A stretch of 64,000 nucleotides of DNA, from assembly GCA_037693485.1 (NCBI GenBank), contig CM075344.1:24760501-24824500 (forward strand), read 5' to 3'. The notes under the pieces are model-generated. The model saw only the letters and a program-made list of their open reading frames with translations. It searched no databases and had not been told where the DNA came from. Within the stretch, counting starts at the first letter, position 1, and every line of letters starts with the position of its first letter. The DNA comes from Kitagawia praeruptora (Eukaryota; Streptophyta; Magnoliopsida; Apiales; Apiaceae). Both the position numbers and the translations under genes were made by a program. This document shows positions 33,853-44,300 of the stretch, piece after piece.

Positions 33853-36282
33853 ATGGCTCCTAAAAATTCTTTCAAGATCCCAATGTTCAACCGAGATCAC
33901 TATGAAGAATGGGTTTTCAGAATGAGACTCTACTTGGAGAGTATTAACCCTGAGTATCTGGAAGTCCTTGAAAAAGGTAAATTCGTTCCAATGAAAGCTA
34001 TTCCTAAGCGTACGGAAGGAGAGGAGGTTATACCTGCTCGGTCTGAGCCCAAAAAGGCAGCGGACTTTACGGATGCCGACAAGGAGCAAATAGCTTATGA
34101 TACTGCAGTAAGACAAACCTTGATGGAATCTCTTGATCATGAAATGTTCAACATAGTCAAAGGTTTGAATACAGCAAAGAAGATTTGGGACAAAATAGAA
34201 GTTGTCATGGAAGGATCTGCAGAGGTTAGAAGCAACAAGACACTTATACTCAAGATGGAGTATGACACCTTTAGAATACGAAAAGGAGAGAGCATAACAG
34301 ACGTCTACCTACGATTCAGTCAGTTGGTATTGGATTTGAATCTGAGAGGTGTTACTCTCCCCATGGTTGAAACCAATACAAGATATTTGAGGAACCAGCC
34401 AAAGAGCATTGAACATAGAGTCTACGCAATCAGAGAAACCAGAGATTTGCATACAACTTCTCTGGAAGAATATTATGGAATTCTGAAGACCTATGAGCTG
34501 GAGACTCTTCAAGATCAAGCATGGGACAATGATTCAAAGGGAAAAGAAACTGCATCAGGATTAGTTGCTGATGAGGAAGAGCCTAAGAAGGCAATGGTTG
34601 CAGCAAAGCCTAAATCATCACCTGCACCGCATCAAGTTGATAATGATGACGAGTGCGCATCCAACAGTGATGATGACTACTTCACCCAAGAAGAGCTGGA
34701 CAACATGGACGATAGTGTCGTGGCATACATGGCAAGGAAGTTCAGCAATATGAGATTCAGAAAGAGCAACCGACCACAAAGAAATTCTTCATCTTATTAT
34801 CGGGCTGCTAAGGGTGGAGGTAGTTCGTCAGGCTACCAAGGTAAAGGCAAGAGTACCAGCTACAAATCTCCCTTGGATTTCAAAATGAAGTTCAAATGCT
34901 ATAACTGTGGAGAACCTGGACACTTTGCCTCAGACTGCAAAAAGCCTAAACAGACTTATCCAAAAGAGACATTTGAAGCCCTCAAAAGCAAGTATGAATC
35001 GCTGATTAAAGAAAAACATGGTAAAAGAGCTTTAGTAGTAACAGAAGGAAGAGCTTGGGATGATTCAGATGAGGAAGAGGTTACTCATGTAGCAAACTTT
35101 GCGCTCATGGCTGAGACATCAGAGGAACCAGAGGTACCAGTTCTAACCCTTAAAGTAGAAATGTCTATTGATGATTATAAGGAACAGAACGGGGCTCTTA
35201 GCGAAGAGATCTACATGTTGTGCAAAAGCCTAGACACTTCTCAAAAGGAACAGAAAACACTTGTCGCCAAAAGCAGAATGCTTGAGGCAAAAGTGGAAGA
35301 GTTAGAGGCTGCTTGCACTGTAGATACTTCTCTAAGAGATTTTATTAAATCTTTGGAACACAAGCTCGTCCTTAAGGAGGAAATAGAATCATGTTTAAGG
35401 AACAAACTAGCTGAGTTAGAAACTAAATGTGAAGCTTACAAACTAGCTGCTAGTAAAGTGTATGTAGATAATGATGTGTTTAAGAAGATAACTGGAGTAG
35501 GTGTAGGACTTGATTATTCTAATCTTTCTAAGAAAGATGGGAAGAGACCTATAGACACTAGTTCCAGTGACCTTAAAAATGATATTCCTAGCATCTTTAA
35601 ACCTTCTGTCAAACCCATCTACAAACACCTTGTTCCTAGAATAGAAGAAGAAGAGACTGAATTGATAGCTAGATATGAGATTGAGATGGAAGATCGTCAG
35701 AACGCACAACCTATAACTCCTATTAAACAAGTTAAAATCAATTTTCCTAGAGATGAATCTAGACTAGGAATAGGAGCTAAGGCTGTTAAACAACAAGGGA
35801 AGAAAGGCATAAAAGAGGTTAAGGCTGAACGAATAAAGAAAGCATGTTATCACTGCAAATCTACTGAACATCTTTCTTATGCATGCACTGCTACACATGC
35901 CATGCCTATCACACATACAATGAATAATCTGCATTCGAATCATGCACAGTGTGGTCAACCTAATTGTATGCCATGCACTTTTAATGTCATGCAAACTTTT
36001 GTGAATTTAATGAATGCATCTAGCCAGTCATGCTCAAATACTGCTGCTAGTTCAAACATCAAAAAGAAGTTTGGGAGAGCTAAGACTGTCAGTCCTCCTA
36101 AAGTTAGGAGTGACAAACCTTCTCCTAGGACTGATAAATATGTCAAGTCTGAGAAAGGAAAGGAGGAAGTCGAAAGCTTTAGTTATGTTAAGAAAAGTGC
36201 ATCTCCTGTTGTTAAATCTGTTGATTCTAAATCTTATCGAAAAGCCGGGCCCAATCAAAGTTGGGTTCCGAAGAAAGTCTAA
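33853..36282 (+). CDS. Element D gag, intact, 809 aa
   Basis: The start chosen is ATG 33853 (MAPKNSFKIPMFN). An in-frame GTG lies 15 bases upstream but is not a plausible plant start. Residues 1-230 hold the copia gag fold. Zinc knuckle CYNCGEPGHFASDC is at about 349-362. Coiled-coil-like acidic/basic helices follow (about 430-540), and a second knuckle CYHCKSTEHLSYAC is at about 665-678. The C-terminus ends NQSWVPKKV. Gag would assemble cytoplasmic particles and bind element RNA. The frame is fully open, and pol follows in the -1 frame with overlap. Confidence 0.95.
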   Translation: MAPKNSFKIPMFNRDHYEEWVFRMRLYLESINPEYLEVLEKGKFVPMKAIPKRTEGEEVIPARSEPKKAADFTDADKEQIAYDTAVRQTLMESLDHEMFNIVKGLNTAKKIWDKIEVVMEGSAEVRSNKTLILKMEYDTFRIRKGESITDVYLRFSQLVLDLNLRGVTLPMVETNTRYLRNQPKSIEHRVYAIRETRDLHTTSLEEYYGILKTYELETLQDQAWDNDSKGKETASGLVADEEEPKKAMVAAKPKSSPAPHQVDNDDECASNSDDDYFTQEELDNMDDSVVAYMARKFSNMRFRKSNRPQRNSSSYYRAAKGGGSSSGYQGKGKSTSYKSPLDFKMKFKCYNCGEPGHFASDCKKPKQTYPKETFEALKSKYESLIKEKHGKRALVVTEGRAWDDSDEEEVTHVANFALMAETSEEPEVPVLTLKVEMSIDDYKEQNGALSEEIYMLCKSLDTSQKEQKTLVAKSRMLEAKVEELEAACTVDTSLRDFIKSLEHKLVLKEEIESCLRNKLAELETKCEAYKLAASKVYVDNDVFKKITGVGVGLDYSNLSKKDGKRPIDTSSSDLKNDIPSIFKPSVKPIYKHLVPRIEEEETELIARYEIEMEDRQNAQPITPIKQVKINFPRDESRLGIGAKAVKQQGKKGIKEVKAERIKKACYHCKSTEHLSYACTATHAMPITHTMNNLHSNHAQCGQPNCMPCTFNVMQTFVNLMNASSQSCSNTAASSNIKKKFGRAKTVSPPKVRSDKPSPRTDKYVKSEKGKEEVESFSYVKKSASPVVKSVDSKSYRKAGPNQSWVPKKV

Positions 36283-39200
36283 TCAATCTGTTATTGCAGG
36301 GCATTAAGCAAAAGAGAAATAAAGTTATATGGGTGCTAGACAGTGGAGCATCGAGGCATATGACTGGAGACAAGTCCCTGCTTACAGAGTTGGTTATGAA
36401 AGCTGGCCCTTATGTTACCTTTGGAGATGACAGCAGAGGTGTGACAAAGGGATATGGCAAACTGAAAACTGGCAATGTCATCATTGAAGATATTTCCTAT
36501 GTTGAGGGATTAAAGCATAATTTGTTGAGTATCAGTCAATTCTGTGACAAAGGTTACGAAATTGTATTCAACAAGAAAGGTGTATCAATCACTCACATCA
36601 AGGAAGGCAAACTGGCTTTGAGAGGAGTTCGAAAGGCAGATCTTTTTGTTGCAGACATGGATTCAGCAAATCAGAATCAAGTTACCTGTTTCTACAGCAA
36701 AGCTTCGGATGATGAAAGCTGGTTATGGCACAAAAAGTTATCTCACTTAAACTTCAAAACGATGAATGCTCTCGCGAGGCGAGAATTGGTGAGAGATCTA
36801 CCTCAAATGGAGTTCGCTCCGAAAGGACTCTGTGAAGCCTGTGAAATGGGAAAGTCGAAGCGAGCATCGCATAAAAGCAAAGAAATTTCTAGTATCACTG
36901 AGCCTCTGCAACTTCTTAATATGGATTTGTTTGGCCCAGTGAACGTCCTATCTTTATCTAGGAAAAGATATGCATTGGTAATCGTGGATGACTTCTCCAA
37001 GTATACATGGGTATTGTTCGCAATGACGAAAGACGAAGTACCTTTCTTAATCATTGATCACATCACTCAAATTGAGAATGTTTCAACACTTACTGTGAAG
37101 ACGATTAGATCAGACAATGGCACTGAATTCAAAAACGCAGTGCTAAATGACTTCTGTGTATCTAAAGGAATACGTCGTCAGTACTCAGCCCCGAGAACTC
37201 CACAACAAAATGGAGTAGTTGAAAGGAAGAATAGAACATTGGTTGAAGCAGCAAGAACTTTGTTGTATGATTCGAAACTTCCTCTGTATTTCTGGGCAGA
37301 AGCAGTGAGTACCGTGTGTTACACTCAAAATCGATCCTTGATCATAAAAGATAAAGAAAAGACACCATGTGAGCTAATGAACGGCAGAAGACCAACAATC
37401 AAATATTTTCATGTATTCGGAGCAAAATGCTATGTACTGATAGATGATGAAAATCTAGGCAAGTTTGCAGCAAAAGCTCGTGAAGGAATCTTTGTTGGTT
37501 ACTCCACAGATGTGGTAGCAGCTTATAGGGTGTTCTTAGTGAATGATCGAAAAGTGACTGAAAGCTACAACGTCAGATTCGACGATACCAAACTCTCATC
37601 AATTTCAAGAGATTCTAATGAACCTGAGTCCCTAAAATTTCAGAATCTGGACTTAGAAGATCTTGAAGATGAACCTGAGTTGGTTGTCCCATTAAATGTT
37701 CCAAGTGTACGTGAAGAACCTGAGTCTAGTGAACAAGCTAATTCTACAAGATCAGGAGAGACTTCTTCAGTACGAACCGGCAACAACTCAGGGGGAGTAA
37801 ATAGCAGCTCAAGGACTACTGTTCAAGGCTCGAATCGAGTTGACTCTAGTTCTGTAGGAGCTGGCACTAACTCAGGGGGAGTTAGTGAAAGTATTCAAAG
37901 TAGTCAGCACCACAATTCAGAAAGTCATGCTGAATCATCAAGACAATTTCCAAGAGAACGAGTATGGAATAGAGACCATCCGTTTGAATTGATTATCGGT
38001 GATCCAGATGCTGGTGTGTCTACTAGAAGAAATGCAAGAGCTGACCTGGCTAATATTTGCTTATTTTCTGGGTTCTTATCCAAGCTTGAACCTAAAGAAG
38101 TAGAAGAAGCTCTTGGTGATGCTGATTGGGTGATTGCAATGCAAGAGGAACTCAATCAGTTTGAAAGGCAGAAAGTTTGGAAGCTGGTACCCCGACCAAA
38201 GAACAAATCAGTAATTGGAGCAAGGTGGGTATTCAGAAATAAAATGGATGAAAACGGACTTGTAACACGAAACAAGGCTCGTTTGGTTGCAAAAGGTTAT
38301 TCTCAACGAGAAGGAATTGATTATGATGAGACCTATGCACCAGTTGCAAGACTTGAGGCAGTCAGGATGTTTTTGGCATTTGCAGCACATAAGAACTTCA
38401 AAGTTTTCCAGATGGATGTGAAAAGTGCCTTCCTGAACGGAGAGTTAGAAGAAGAAGTGTATCTGGAACAGCCGCCTGGCTTCATTGATCCAGAACTTGA
38501 AGATTTTGTGTACCTTCTCTTCAAATCAGTCTATGGCCTCAGGCAATCCCCAAGATGTTGGTATGAAACCCTATCCGTATTCTTAATTGAAAGTGGTTTT
38601 ACTAGGGGAGTAATTGACAAAACATTGTTCTATAAGAATGTGAAGAATGATCTAATACTTGTTCAAGTCTATGTGGACGATATTATCTTCGGGTCATCGA
38701 ATGAGCGCTTGTGCGAGAAATTTGCTAAGCTAATGCAAGACAAATACGAGATGAGCATGATGGGAGAGCTGTCTTTCTTCCTTGGATTACAGATCAGTCA
38801 GAGAAAAGATGGTATCTTTATCAGTCAATCCAAGTACGTCAGAGATTTACTCAAGAAGTATAATCTAGAAGATGCATCAGCAGCCAAGACTCCCATGGCA
38901 ACAGCCACGAAGCTTGATGAAGACAAATCAGGTAAATCAGTTGACATCACAAGCTATCGAGGTATGATTGGCTCACTTCTCTATTTAACTGCAAGTAGAC
39001 CCGATATAATGTTCGCGACTTGTTTATGTGCAAGGTTCCAAGCGGATCCTAGAGAATCACACTTCATAGCCGTCAAAAGAATTTTTAGGTATCTCAAGGG
39101 CACACCAAATCTAGGAATTTGGTACCCAAGAGATACAGGTTTTAATCTTATTGGCTATACGGATTCAGATTATGCAGGTTGCAGGATTGATAGGAAAAGC

Positions 39201-39614
39201 ACATCTGGTGCTTGTCAATTTCTTGGCAGAAGATTGGTGTCCTGGCAAAGTAAAAAACAACATACAGTATCTACTTCTACTGCTGAAGCTGAGTACATTG
39301 CTGCTGGAAGCTGTGTATCTCAAATACTGTGGATGAGGAACCAATTGAAGGATTATGGCATGGAGCACAAGAAAATTCCAATTATGTGTGACAACACAAG
39401 TGCCATTGCCATAACCAACAATCCTGTAGATCACTCAAGAACAAAGCACATCGACATCAGGTATCACTTCATAAGAGAACATGTTGAGGAGGGGACTGTG
39501 GAGCTACATTTTGTGCCCACAATGCAACAAATTGCAGATATATTCACCAAACCTCTTGATGAAGTAACATTCAATAGGTTGGTTGGTGAATTGGGAATGC
39601 TTAACACAAGTTAG
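36261..39614 (+). CDS. Element D pol: protease, integrase, RT, RNase H, intact
   Basis: The open frame gives 1,117 codons, overlapping the gag end by 22 bases in the -1 frame, with no ATG of its own. Protease DSGASRHMTG is near residue 25. The integrase zinc finger has HKKLSH...CEAC, and the catalytic triad is in NMDLFGP, RSDNGTEF and PQQNGVVERKN. RT has its YVDD box at 38670-38681. RNase H has DSDYAGC and STAEAEYIAAG. It ends VGELGMLNTS. All catalytic positions I can check are intact. Expression must use frameshifting or splicing, and the sequence TTATTGCAG|G at 36291-36300 looks like an intron acceptor. Pol would make cDNA in particles and integrate it in the nucleus. Confidence 0.95.
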   Translation: MGSEESLINLLLQGIKQKRNKVIWVLDSGASRHMTGDKSLLTELVMKAGPYVTFGDDSRGVTKGYGKLKTGNVIIEDISYVEGLKHNLLSISQFCDKGYEIVFNKKGVSITHIKEGKLALRGVRKADLFVADMDSANQNQVTCFYSKASDDESWLWHKKLSHLNFKTMNALARRELVRDLPQMEFAPKGLCEACEMGKSKRASHKSKEISSITEPLQLLNMDLFGPVNVLSLSRKRYALVIVDDFSKYTWVLFAMTKDEVPFLIIDHITQIENVSTLTVKTIRSDNGTEFKNAVLNDFCVSKGIRRQYSAPRTPQQNGVVERKNRTLVEAARTLLYDSKLPLYFWAEAVSTVCYTQNRSLIIKDKEKTPCELMNGRRPTIKYFHVFGAKCYVLIDDENLGKFAAKAREGIFVGYSTDVVAAYRVFLVNDRKVTESYNVRFDDTKLSSISRDSNEPESLKFQNLDLEDLEDEPELVVPLNVPSVREEPESSEQANSTRSGETSSVRTGNNSGGVNSSSRTTVQGSNRVDSSSVGAGTNSGGVSESIQSSQHHNSESHAESSRQFPRERVWNRDHPFELIIGDPDAGVSTRRNARADLANICLFSGFLSKLEPKEVEEALGDADWVIAMQEELNQFERQKVWKLVPRPKNKSVIGARWVFRNKMDENGLVTRNKARLVAKGYSQREGIDYDETYAPVARLEAVRMFLAFAAHKNFKVFQMDVKSAFLNGELEEEVYLEQPPGFIDPELEDFVYLLFKSVYGLRQSPRCWYETLSVFLIESGFTRGVIDKTLFYKNVKNDLILVQVYVDDIIFGSSNERLCEKFAKLMQDKYEMSMMGELSFFLGLQISQRKDGIFISQSKYVRDLLKKYNLEDASAAKTPMATATKLDEDKSGKSVDITSYRGMIGSLLYLTASRPDIMFATCLCARFQADPRESHFIAVKRIFRYLKGTPNLGIWYPRDTGFNLIGYTDSDYAGCRIDRKSTSGACQFLGRRLVSWQSKKQHTVSTSTAEAEYIAAGSCVSQILWMRNQLKDYGMEHKKIPIMCDNTSAIAITNNPVDHSRTKHIDIRYHFIREHVEEGTVELHFVPTMQQIADIFTKPLDEVTFNRLVGELGMLNTS

Positions 39615-40020
39615 TAAAGCCTTCTCTCTGTAAAATCCATGGTTATGTTGGTATATGCAGGCTATTTAATCATTATGTGTTTAGACTTTAAAATGCCTAA
39701 TTAATGATTATTATAGGGAGCATATAGTGTGATTTTGCATGAATTCAGTGTGTTTTAAGTGTCTTTTATAGCACAAATCTGTGAATTTATGCTTGTTAGA
39801 TTGCATGAACATAGGGGGAGTTAAATTCATAATATTCTAAATATTGCATGATTTTTAGATGAATTTACCTGTGTTTTTCATGTAATTAGAGGCCTTAGAA
39901 TTATCAAGGAATGTTTTAATTATGTCATATATTAAAATCCTTGAATTGATATTTATATTAATTTGACAAAATTAATTGTTGAGTTTTTCAAAGAAAAATT
40001 GTCAAATTAATCTAAGTATC
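39615..40020 (+). other. Element D spacer, first part, with an internal purine tract
   Basis: No ORF is seen. ATAGGGGGAGTTAAA at about 39808-39822 resembles the 3' polypurine tract and might act as a second plus-strand priming site. The rest is AT-rich. Confidence 0.5.
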
Positions 40021-40735
40021 TTCAAAATTTCGAGTTAGTGTCTATCTCGAAACTCATCTAGAAATTCGACTTGAATTTCGATTTGAGCTTCCAGTGTGAA
40101 GTTTTGAAAATTCTAAGTCTGGGAAGAATTTCGAGTTAGCCTCTATCTCGAAATTCAACTCGAAGTTCGACTTAGAGTTCGACTTAGAGTTACCAGTGTG
40201 CCTATCTTTATTTTCTTCAAAATATTCGAGATAATTTCTATCTCGAACTTTATCTCGAAGGTTGAGATAAGTTTCCATTTTTGGAGATATTTTTGAAAAG
40301 AACTGAGAAAATTTCGAGTTACTGAATAATTTCGAGTTACACTCTATCTCGAAAATCAACTCGAATTTCGACTTGATGTTCGAGATAGAGCTCTCAGTTG
40401 TGTTCAAGGGGATTTATTTCGAGTTAACTCCTAACTCGAAGTCTATCTCGAATTTCTACTTGAATTTCGAGATAGATTTCCCTAGTAATGTTGGTAGTGT
40501 GCTGTTTACATGATCTTTGATAGATTAATGGTTCAAGTGGTTTAAGTTTTTCGAGTTAACTGCTAACTCGAACTTTATCTCGAATTTCGAGATAGATTTT
40601 ATTGCTGATTTTTGCTAAGTGCTAAAATTTCGAGTTACAGCTATCTCGAACTCTATCTCGAAGTTCGACTTAAGAAAGTTCGAGATAGACTTCGAGATAG
40701 ACTTCGAGATAGAGTTCTCCCTGTGTGTACTTAAA
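40021..40735 (+). repeat. TCGA-rich array in the element D spacer
   Basis: By hand count about 33 TCGA sites lie in about 700 bases, against fewer than 3 expected by chance. They are in the words TTTCGAGTTA, TATCTCGAA, AACTCGAA, TTCGACTT and TTCGAGATAGA. Many are inverse to neighbours (TCGAGATAGA versus TCTATCTCGA), so the strand can fold in many ways. Related words occur in the D LTR and 5' leader. The 117-codon minus frame at 40054-40407 is a by-product of the repeats. Confidence 0.85.
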
Positions 40736-40784
40736 GTTTTCATGATTTTTAACAGGGACAATGTAGTCATTTCACAGTAATGTC

Positions 40785-40792
40785 TATATATA
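40785..40792 (+). promoter_or_regulatory. Possible internal TATA box upstream of element D env-like ORF
   Basis: TCTATATATACATC lies about 585 bases before the env-like ATG and just after the TCGA array. A second, CCATATATACAGG, is at about 40850-40859. What follows looks like a leader. This could start a separate env-like mRNA, but it is sequence resemblance only. Confidence 0.35.
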
Positions 40793-41372
40793 CATCTTTA
40801 ACTCGATGATTTCATTTCACTTTTACCTAATTGAGTTTTACAGCCGCACCATATATACAGGCGATTTCATACATTCAATCACTGATTCGTGATTTTTGTG
40901 ACAAATCTCTTACGGACAACGAATTAATGCCCAATTTTTGACTGCTATTACTTGTGTGTTATCTTTAATCAGTGTTCTTGTGTTTGTGTAACTGTTCATC
41001 TTTCTTGAGACATATACACGCGTATATACACACAAAAGTACACAGATCTGTTCATACACGTTTTCACACAAGTATTTCACTGTTAGTGGAGAGTTAATCA
41101 TTGGCTTGAAATTTGCCTTCCATCAACTGTTAATTGCATCCCGTAGTTTGATTTCTCACAAAGGAACTTTTGTGTTCTTGATTAATTAAAAGGGATTTAA
41201 CGGTTTCTTCTAAAAATTAATTGTTTTAAGTCCGTAGTTTAATTTTTCTAAAAAGGGACTATTGTTGTTCTTGAAAAATTAAAAGGAATAAAACTGTTAA
41301 TTAAAAATTAATTGTTTTTCAGAAATTAAATTTAAAATTTCACATCTTTTTAAAGAAAAACTTTTAATTAAA

Positions 41373-44300
41373 ATGGCTCACCAATTTTCACTTGCCAAAA
41401 ACAATTTTTATAATATTTCTACGGAAATTGGTGATCAACTCCCGCGCTTTAAGTCTTGGATACGATTTCTAAATTTGTATTCCAAAGCTAGCAATGCTTT
41501 TACTGCTAAACCTACACTAGTGCATGATGCTTTACAGCAATTATGGACTAGTGCAGTTTCTTTCGGGAGCAAATCAACCCCCTTTGGTTTCAGGTTTACC
41601 TTAGCGGGTCAGGAATATGTGGTGACTGAACAAATTGTAAACAAGGTTCTTGGATTCCCTGTTAAAGATGCTTATGATCCAGAACCTACAGCTGCAGATC
41701 GCCTCAAATTCTTTGAAGAAATAGGGTGTTATCCTCCGACTGGCCGGATCACTGGAAACATCCAAAAACAATTTCTTCATGTGGAATGGAATTACTTTTT
41801 CGAGGCCATCACAAGATGTTTTCGGGCACGAGAAAGCGATTACCATCAAATTTCCATTCCCATGCAAAACCTCGGAATTGCCCTAGCAAGAGAGCTGGAT
41901 ATCAATTATGGACGAATAGTTCTCTCTGAGATAGTGGCTGTGATGGGATCTCCTGCAAGCAGAGACCTCAACACCACAGATGTTGTCTGCTGGTTTCCTC
42001 GGTTCCTACAGATGCTGATAAATGGTTTAGTACCGAAGGATGCTCTTGCAGTTAGACGGAGTTTTGCCAGTGGTTCATCATCTGCACCGCTAGGGATGGG
42101 CACTAAGTCACTTTCAACAGTTGAAAATCAGGATAAACATCATGGAAAACCGATGTCTGTTCCTGAAACCTTACAAATGTGGCTTACATATGATGAGGGA
42201 GTTACTACCTTGATGGACTTCTCACAAGCTTCATCACATGCTCAGAATCGGTCTGCTCATGCTGAGGCATTTGAAGCGATTCCTGATGAACAAAGCGGAG
42301 ACGAACAAGGTAATGAATCAGGTAATCTCTCTCCACACTCTACTCATTCCTCTTCCCATGTTTCTGATTCCCAGACCCAAGAGACTGCTAGCCCGCAGGA
42401 TCTATCCCAGGGTGAGAGCTATATTTCTAATTCTATATCATCTCAGTCACCGGAATCCAAACAGCCAGCACATATAGATGTAGGAAATGATGATGAGAGT
42501 GAACCCGAAGAGCAGCAACTTATTCGCAAGAAAGCCAAAATTTCCCATGCTGCTACTTCTAAATCTCAGTCAAACCCTAGAGTGTCACACGCAACCACTC
42601 CACCTCACGAGAGTGGTTCACCCCATGAACAATCTGCACATAGGGATTTTGATTTTGATGATGATTTTGTACCTCTTAAAGATACTGTTGCTTCAAGAGG
42701 ACATGAAGCTTTAAAAACTTCAACCGTACCTTCACCGGTACGTACTGATGCTACAAAGAGGATCGGTTCTGATGTTGTACAAGAACACTTTGTAGCCTCT
42801 CAGCCTGAGATTCCAACTCAGGAACAAACAGTATTTGATCCCATAACTGCAAATTATATTTCTTATCAAGTTTCTGCAGGTACTTCTTCATATTTTGGAT
42901 CAATTATTGAAGACATACACGAGCGTGAGACAGGGAGTGTGTGTGAGAGGTTAGGGAGAGAGGGACCTTCATTTTTAAGGCCCGAAACCGAGCGCAAAAT
43001 ACCAACAGAACGAGAATTAGAGCGAGGTCACCTAAACCAAACACCGTCCCTTAATTCTGAAAATCTTGAATCTCGTTTGTCTTCTATGGAAAATCAAATG
43101 AAGGAGTTTGGGCAGTCAATGGGGCAGTTAGGGATGAATGTTGGAGATAATCAAAGGGCACTTGACGACTACGCAGCACGAATGGCACTTCAAGCTTCAG
43201 CTTTTACTGATTTGAAAAATCAAGTAAATGACATGGGCCATGCTGCTGGTGTCTTGGGAAACACCCTGAATGACAGGATGGGAGCAATGGAGTTTACAAT
43301 CGATAATCTGGCTGTGGAAATAAGCAGAGTTATGTACGCAATCAGAAGTTTTGTGCCCCCGGAATGTTTCGCGCCGCAACAACCTCCCCCCGATGCTGGT
43401 ACAGGTGGTGCTAGTGGAGCAGGAGCCTATGGTTCCGGGTTTGAAGATTTTGATACAGCTGGTGGATCTGGAGACCAGGGTGGAGTTCAGGATAACTCAC
43501 CTAAGGGGGAGAGTTTAAAGGAGACGAGACAGCAGGGAGTTCAAATCGAAGAAATTCAAGAACATGCTGATCTTGTAAAAGAAATGGAAGTTGAGCCGTC
43601 CATTGATGAAGAGGCTCTAAGAAGGAAAAAGGGTAAGGCAATAGCGATTGAGCCAGATGAGCCATTCGTTGATCTGAGTCATCAAGAAAAAGTACAGGAG
43701 GTACTTGACTCAGATTCCGATATGGAAGACGCACCGTTGAAACATGCTATAAAGAGATCATTGAAGGATCAAGGTGGAGGTGCTGGAATGTCTTTCGGAT
43801 TGCCTGAAGAAATTACTGTCGATAAGGAAACCCTTGAAGCTCAACAGTTAGCCTTGGATCAAGCTGAGTTCTTTAAAATGAAGCAAATGCAAGGTCGTGC
43901 TGCCTTTCAGGAAAAGAAAGCGGAGCTACAAGGAAAGCAGTACGATTATGAGCTTGCAAGGCTAGCTGATCCTCAAATTGACCTGGACAATAGAAGGATA
44001 GGACAGAAATGGGATGACGCGAGAAAGATTTTGATGGGACCATGTACAAAAGGAGAGCATAACAAGGAAGCAGATGATCTGTTCTACCAACTAAATTTGC
44101 AGAATCCAATGGCGGCTGACTACATAAATGCTTTAAAGAGATTAATTTCTAAAGTCAGGGTTGGATACAATTCATCGCAAAAGGAGTGGCAGGTTGTTTT
44201 GTCTTTCACAGAAGGAGCCCCGATGTCTTTCATGTATGTAGATGATCAATTCATGACGAGAAGATCTGCATCAGAGTTGTTCTTGCTAGCAACAAAAATT

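Noticed and set aside
36255..36300. Programmed -1 frameshift heptamer at the gag-pol overlap of D
   Set aside because: No classical X-XXY-YYZ heptamer is in the right phase, and the acceptor-like CAG is a better shared feature. Frameshifting remains possible.
40054..40407. 117-codon minus ORF, possible antisense gene in element D
   Set aside because: Its Asn/Ser/Phe/Glu-rich repeats are the translation of the TCGA array.
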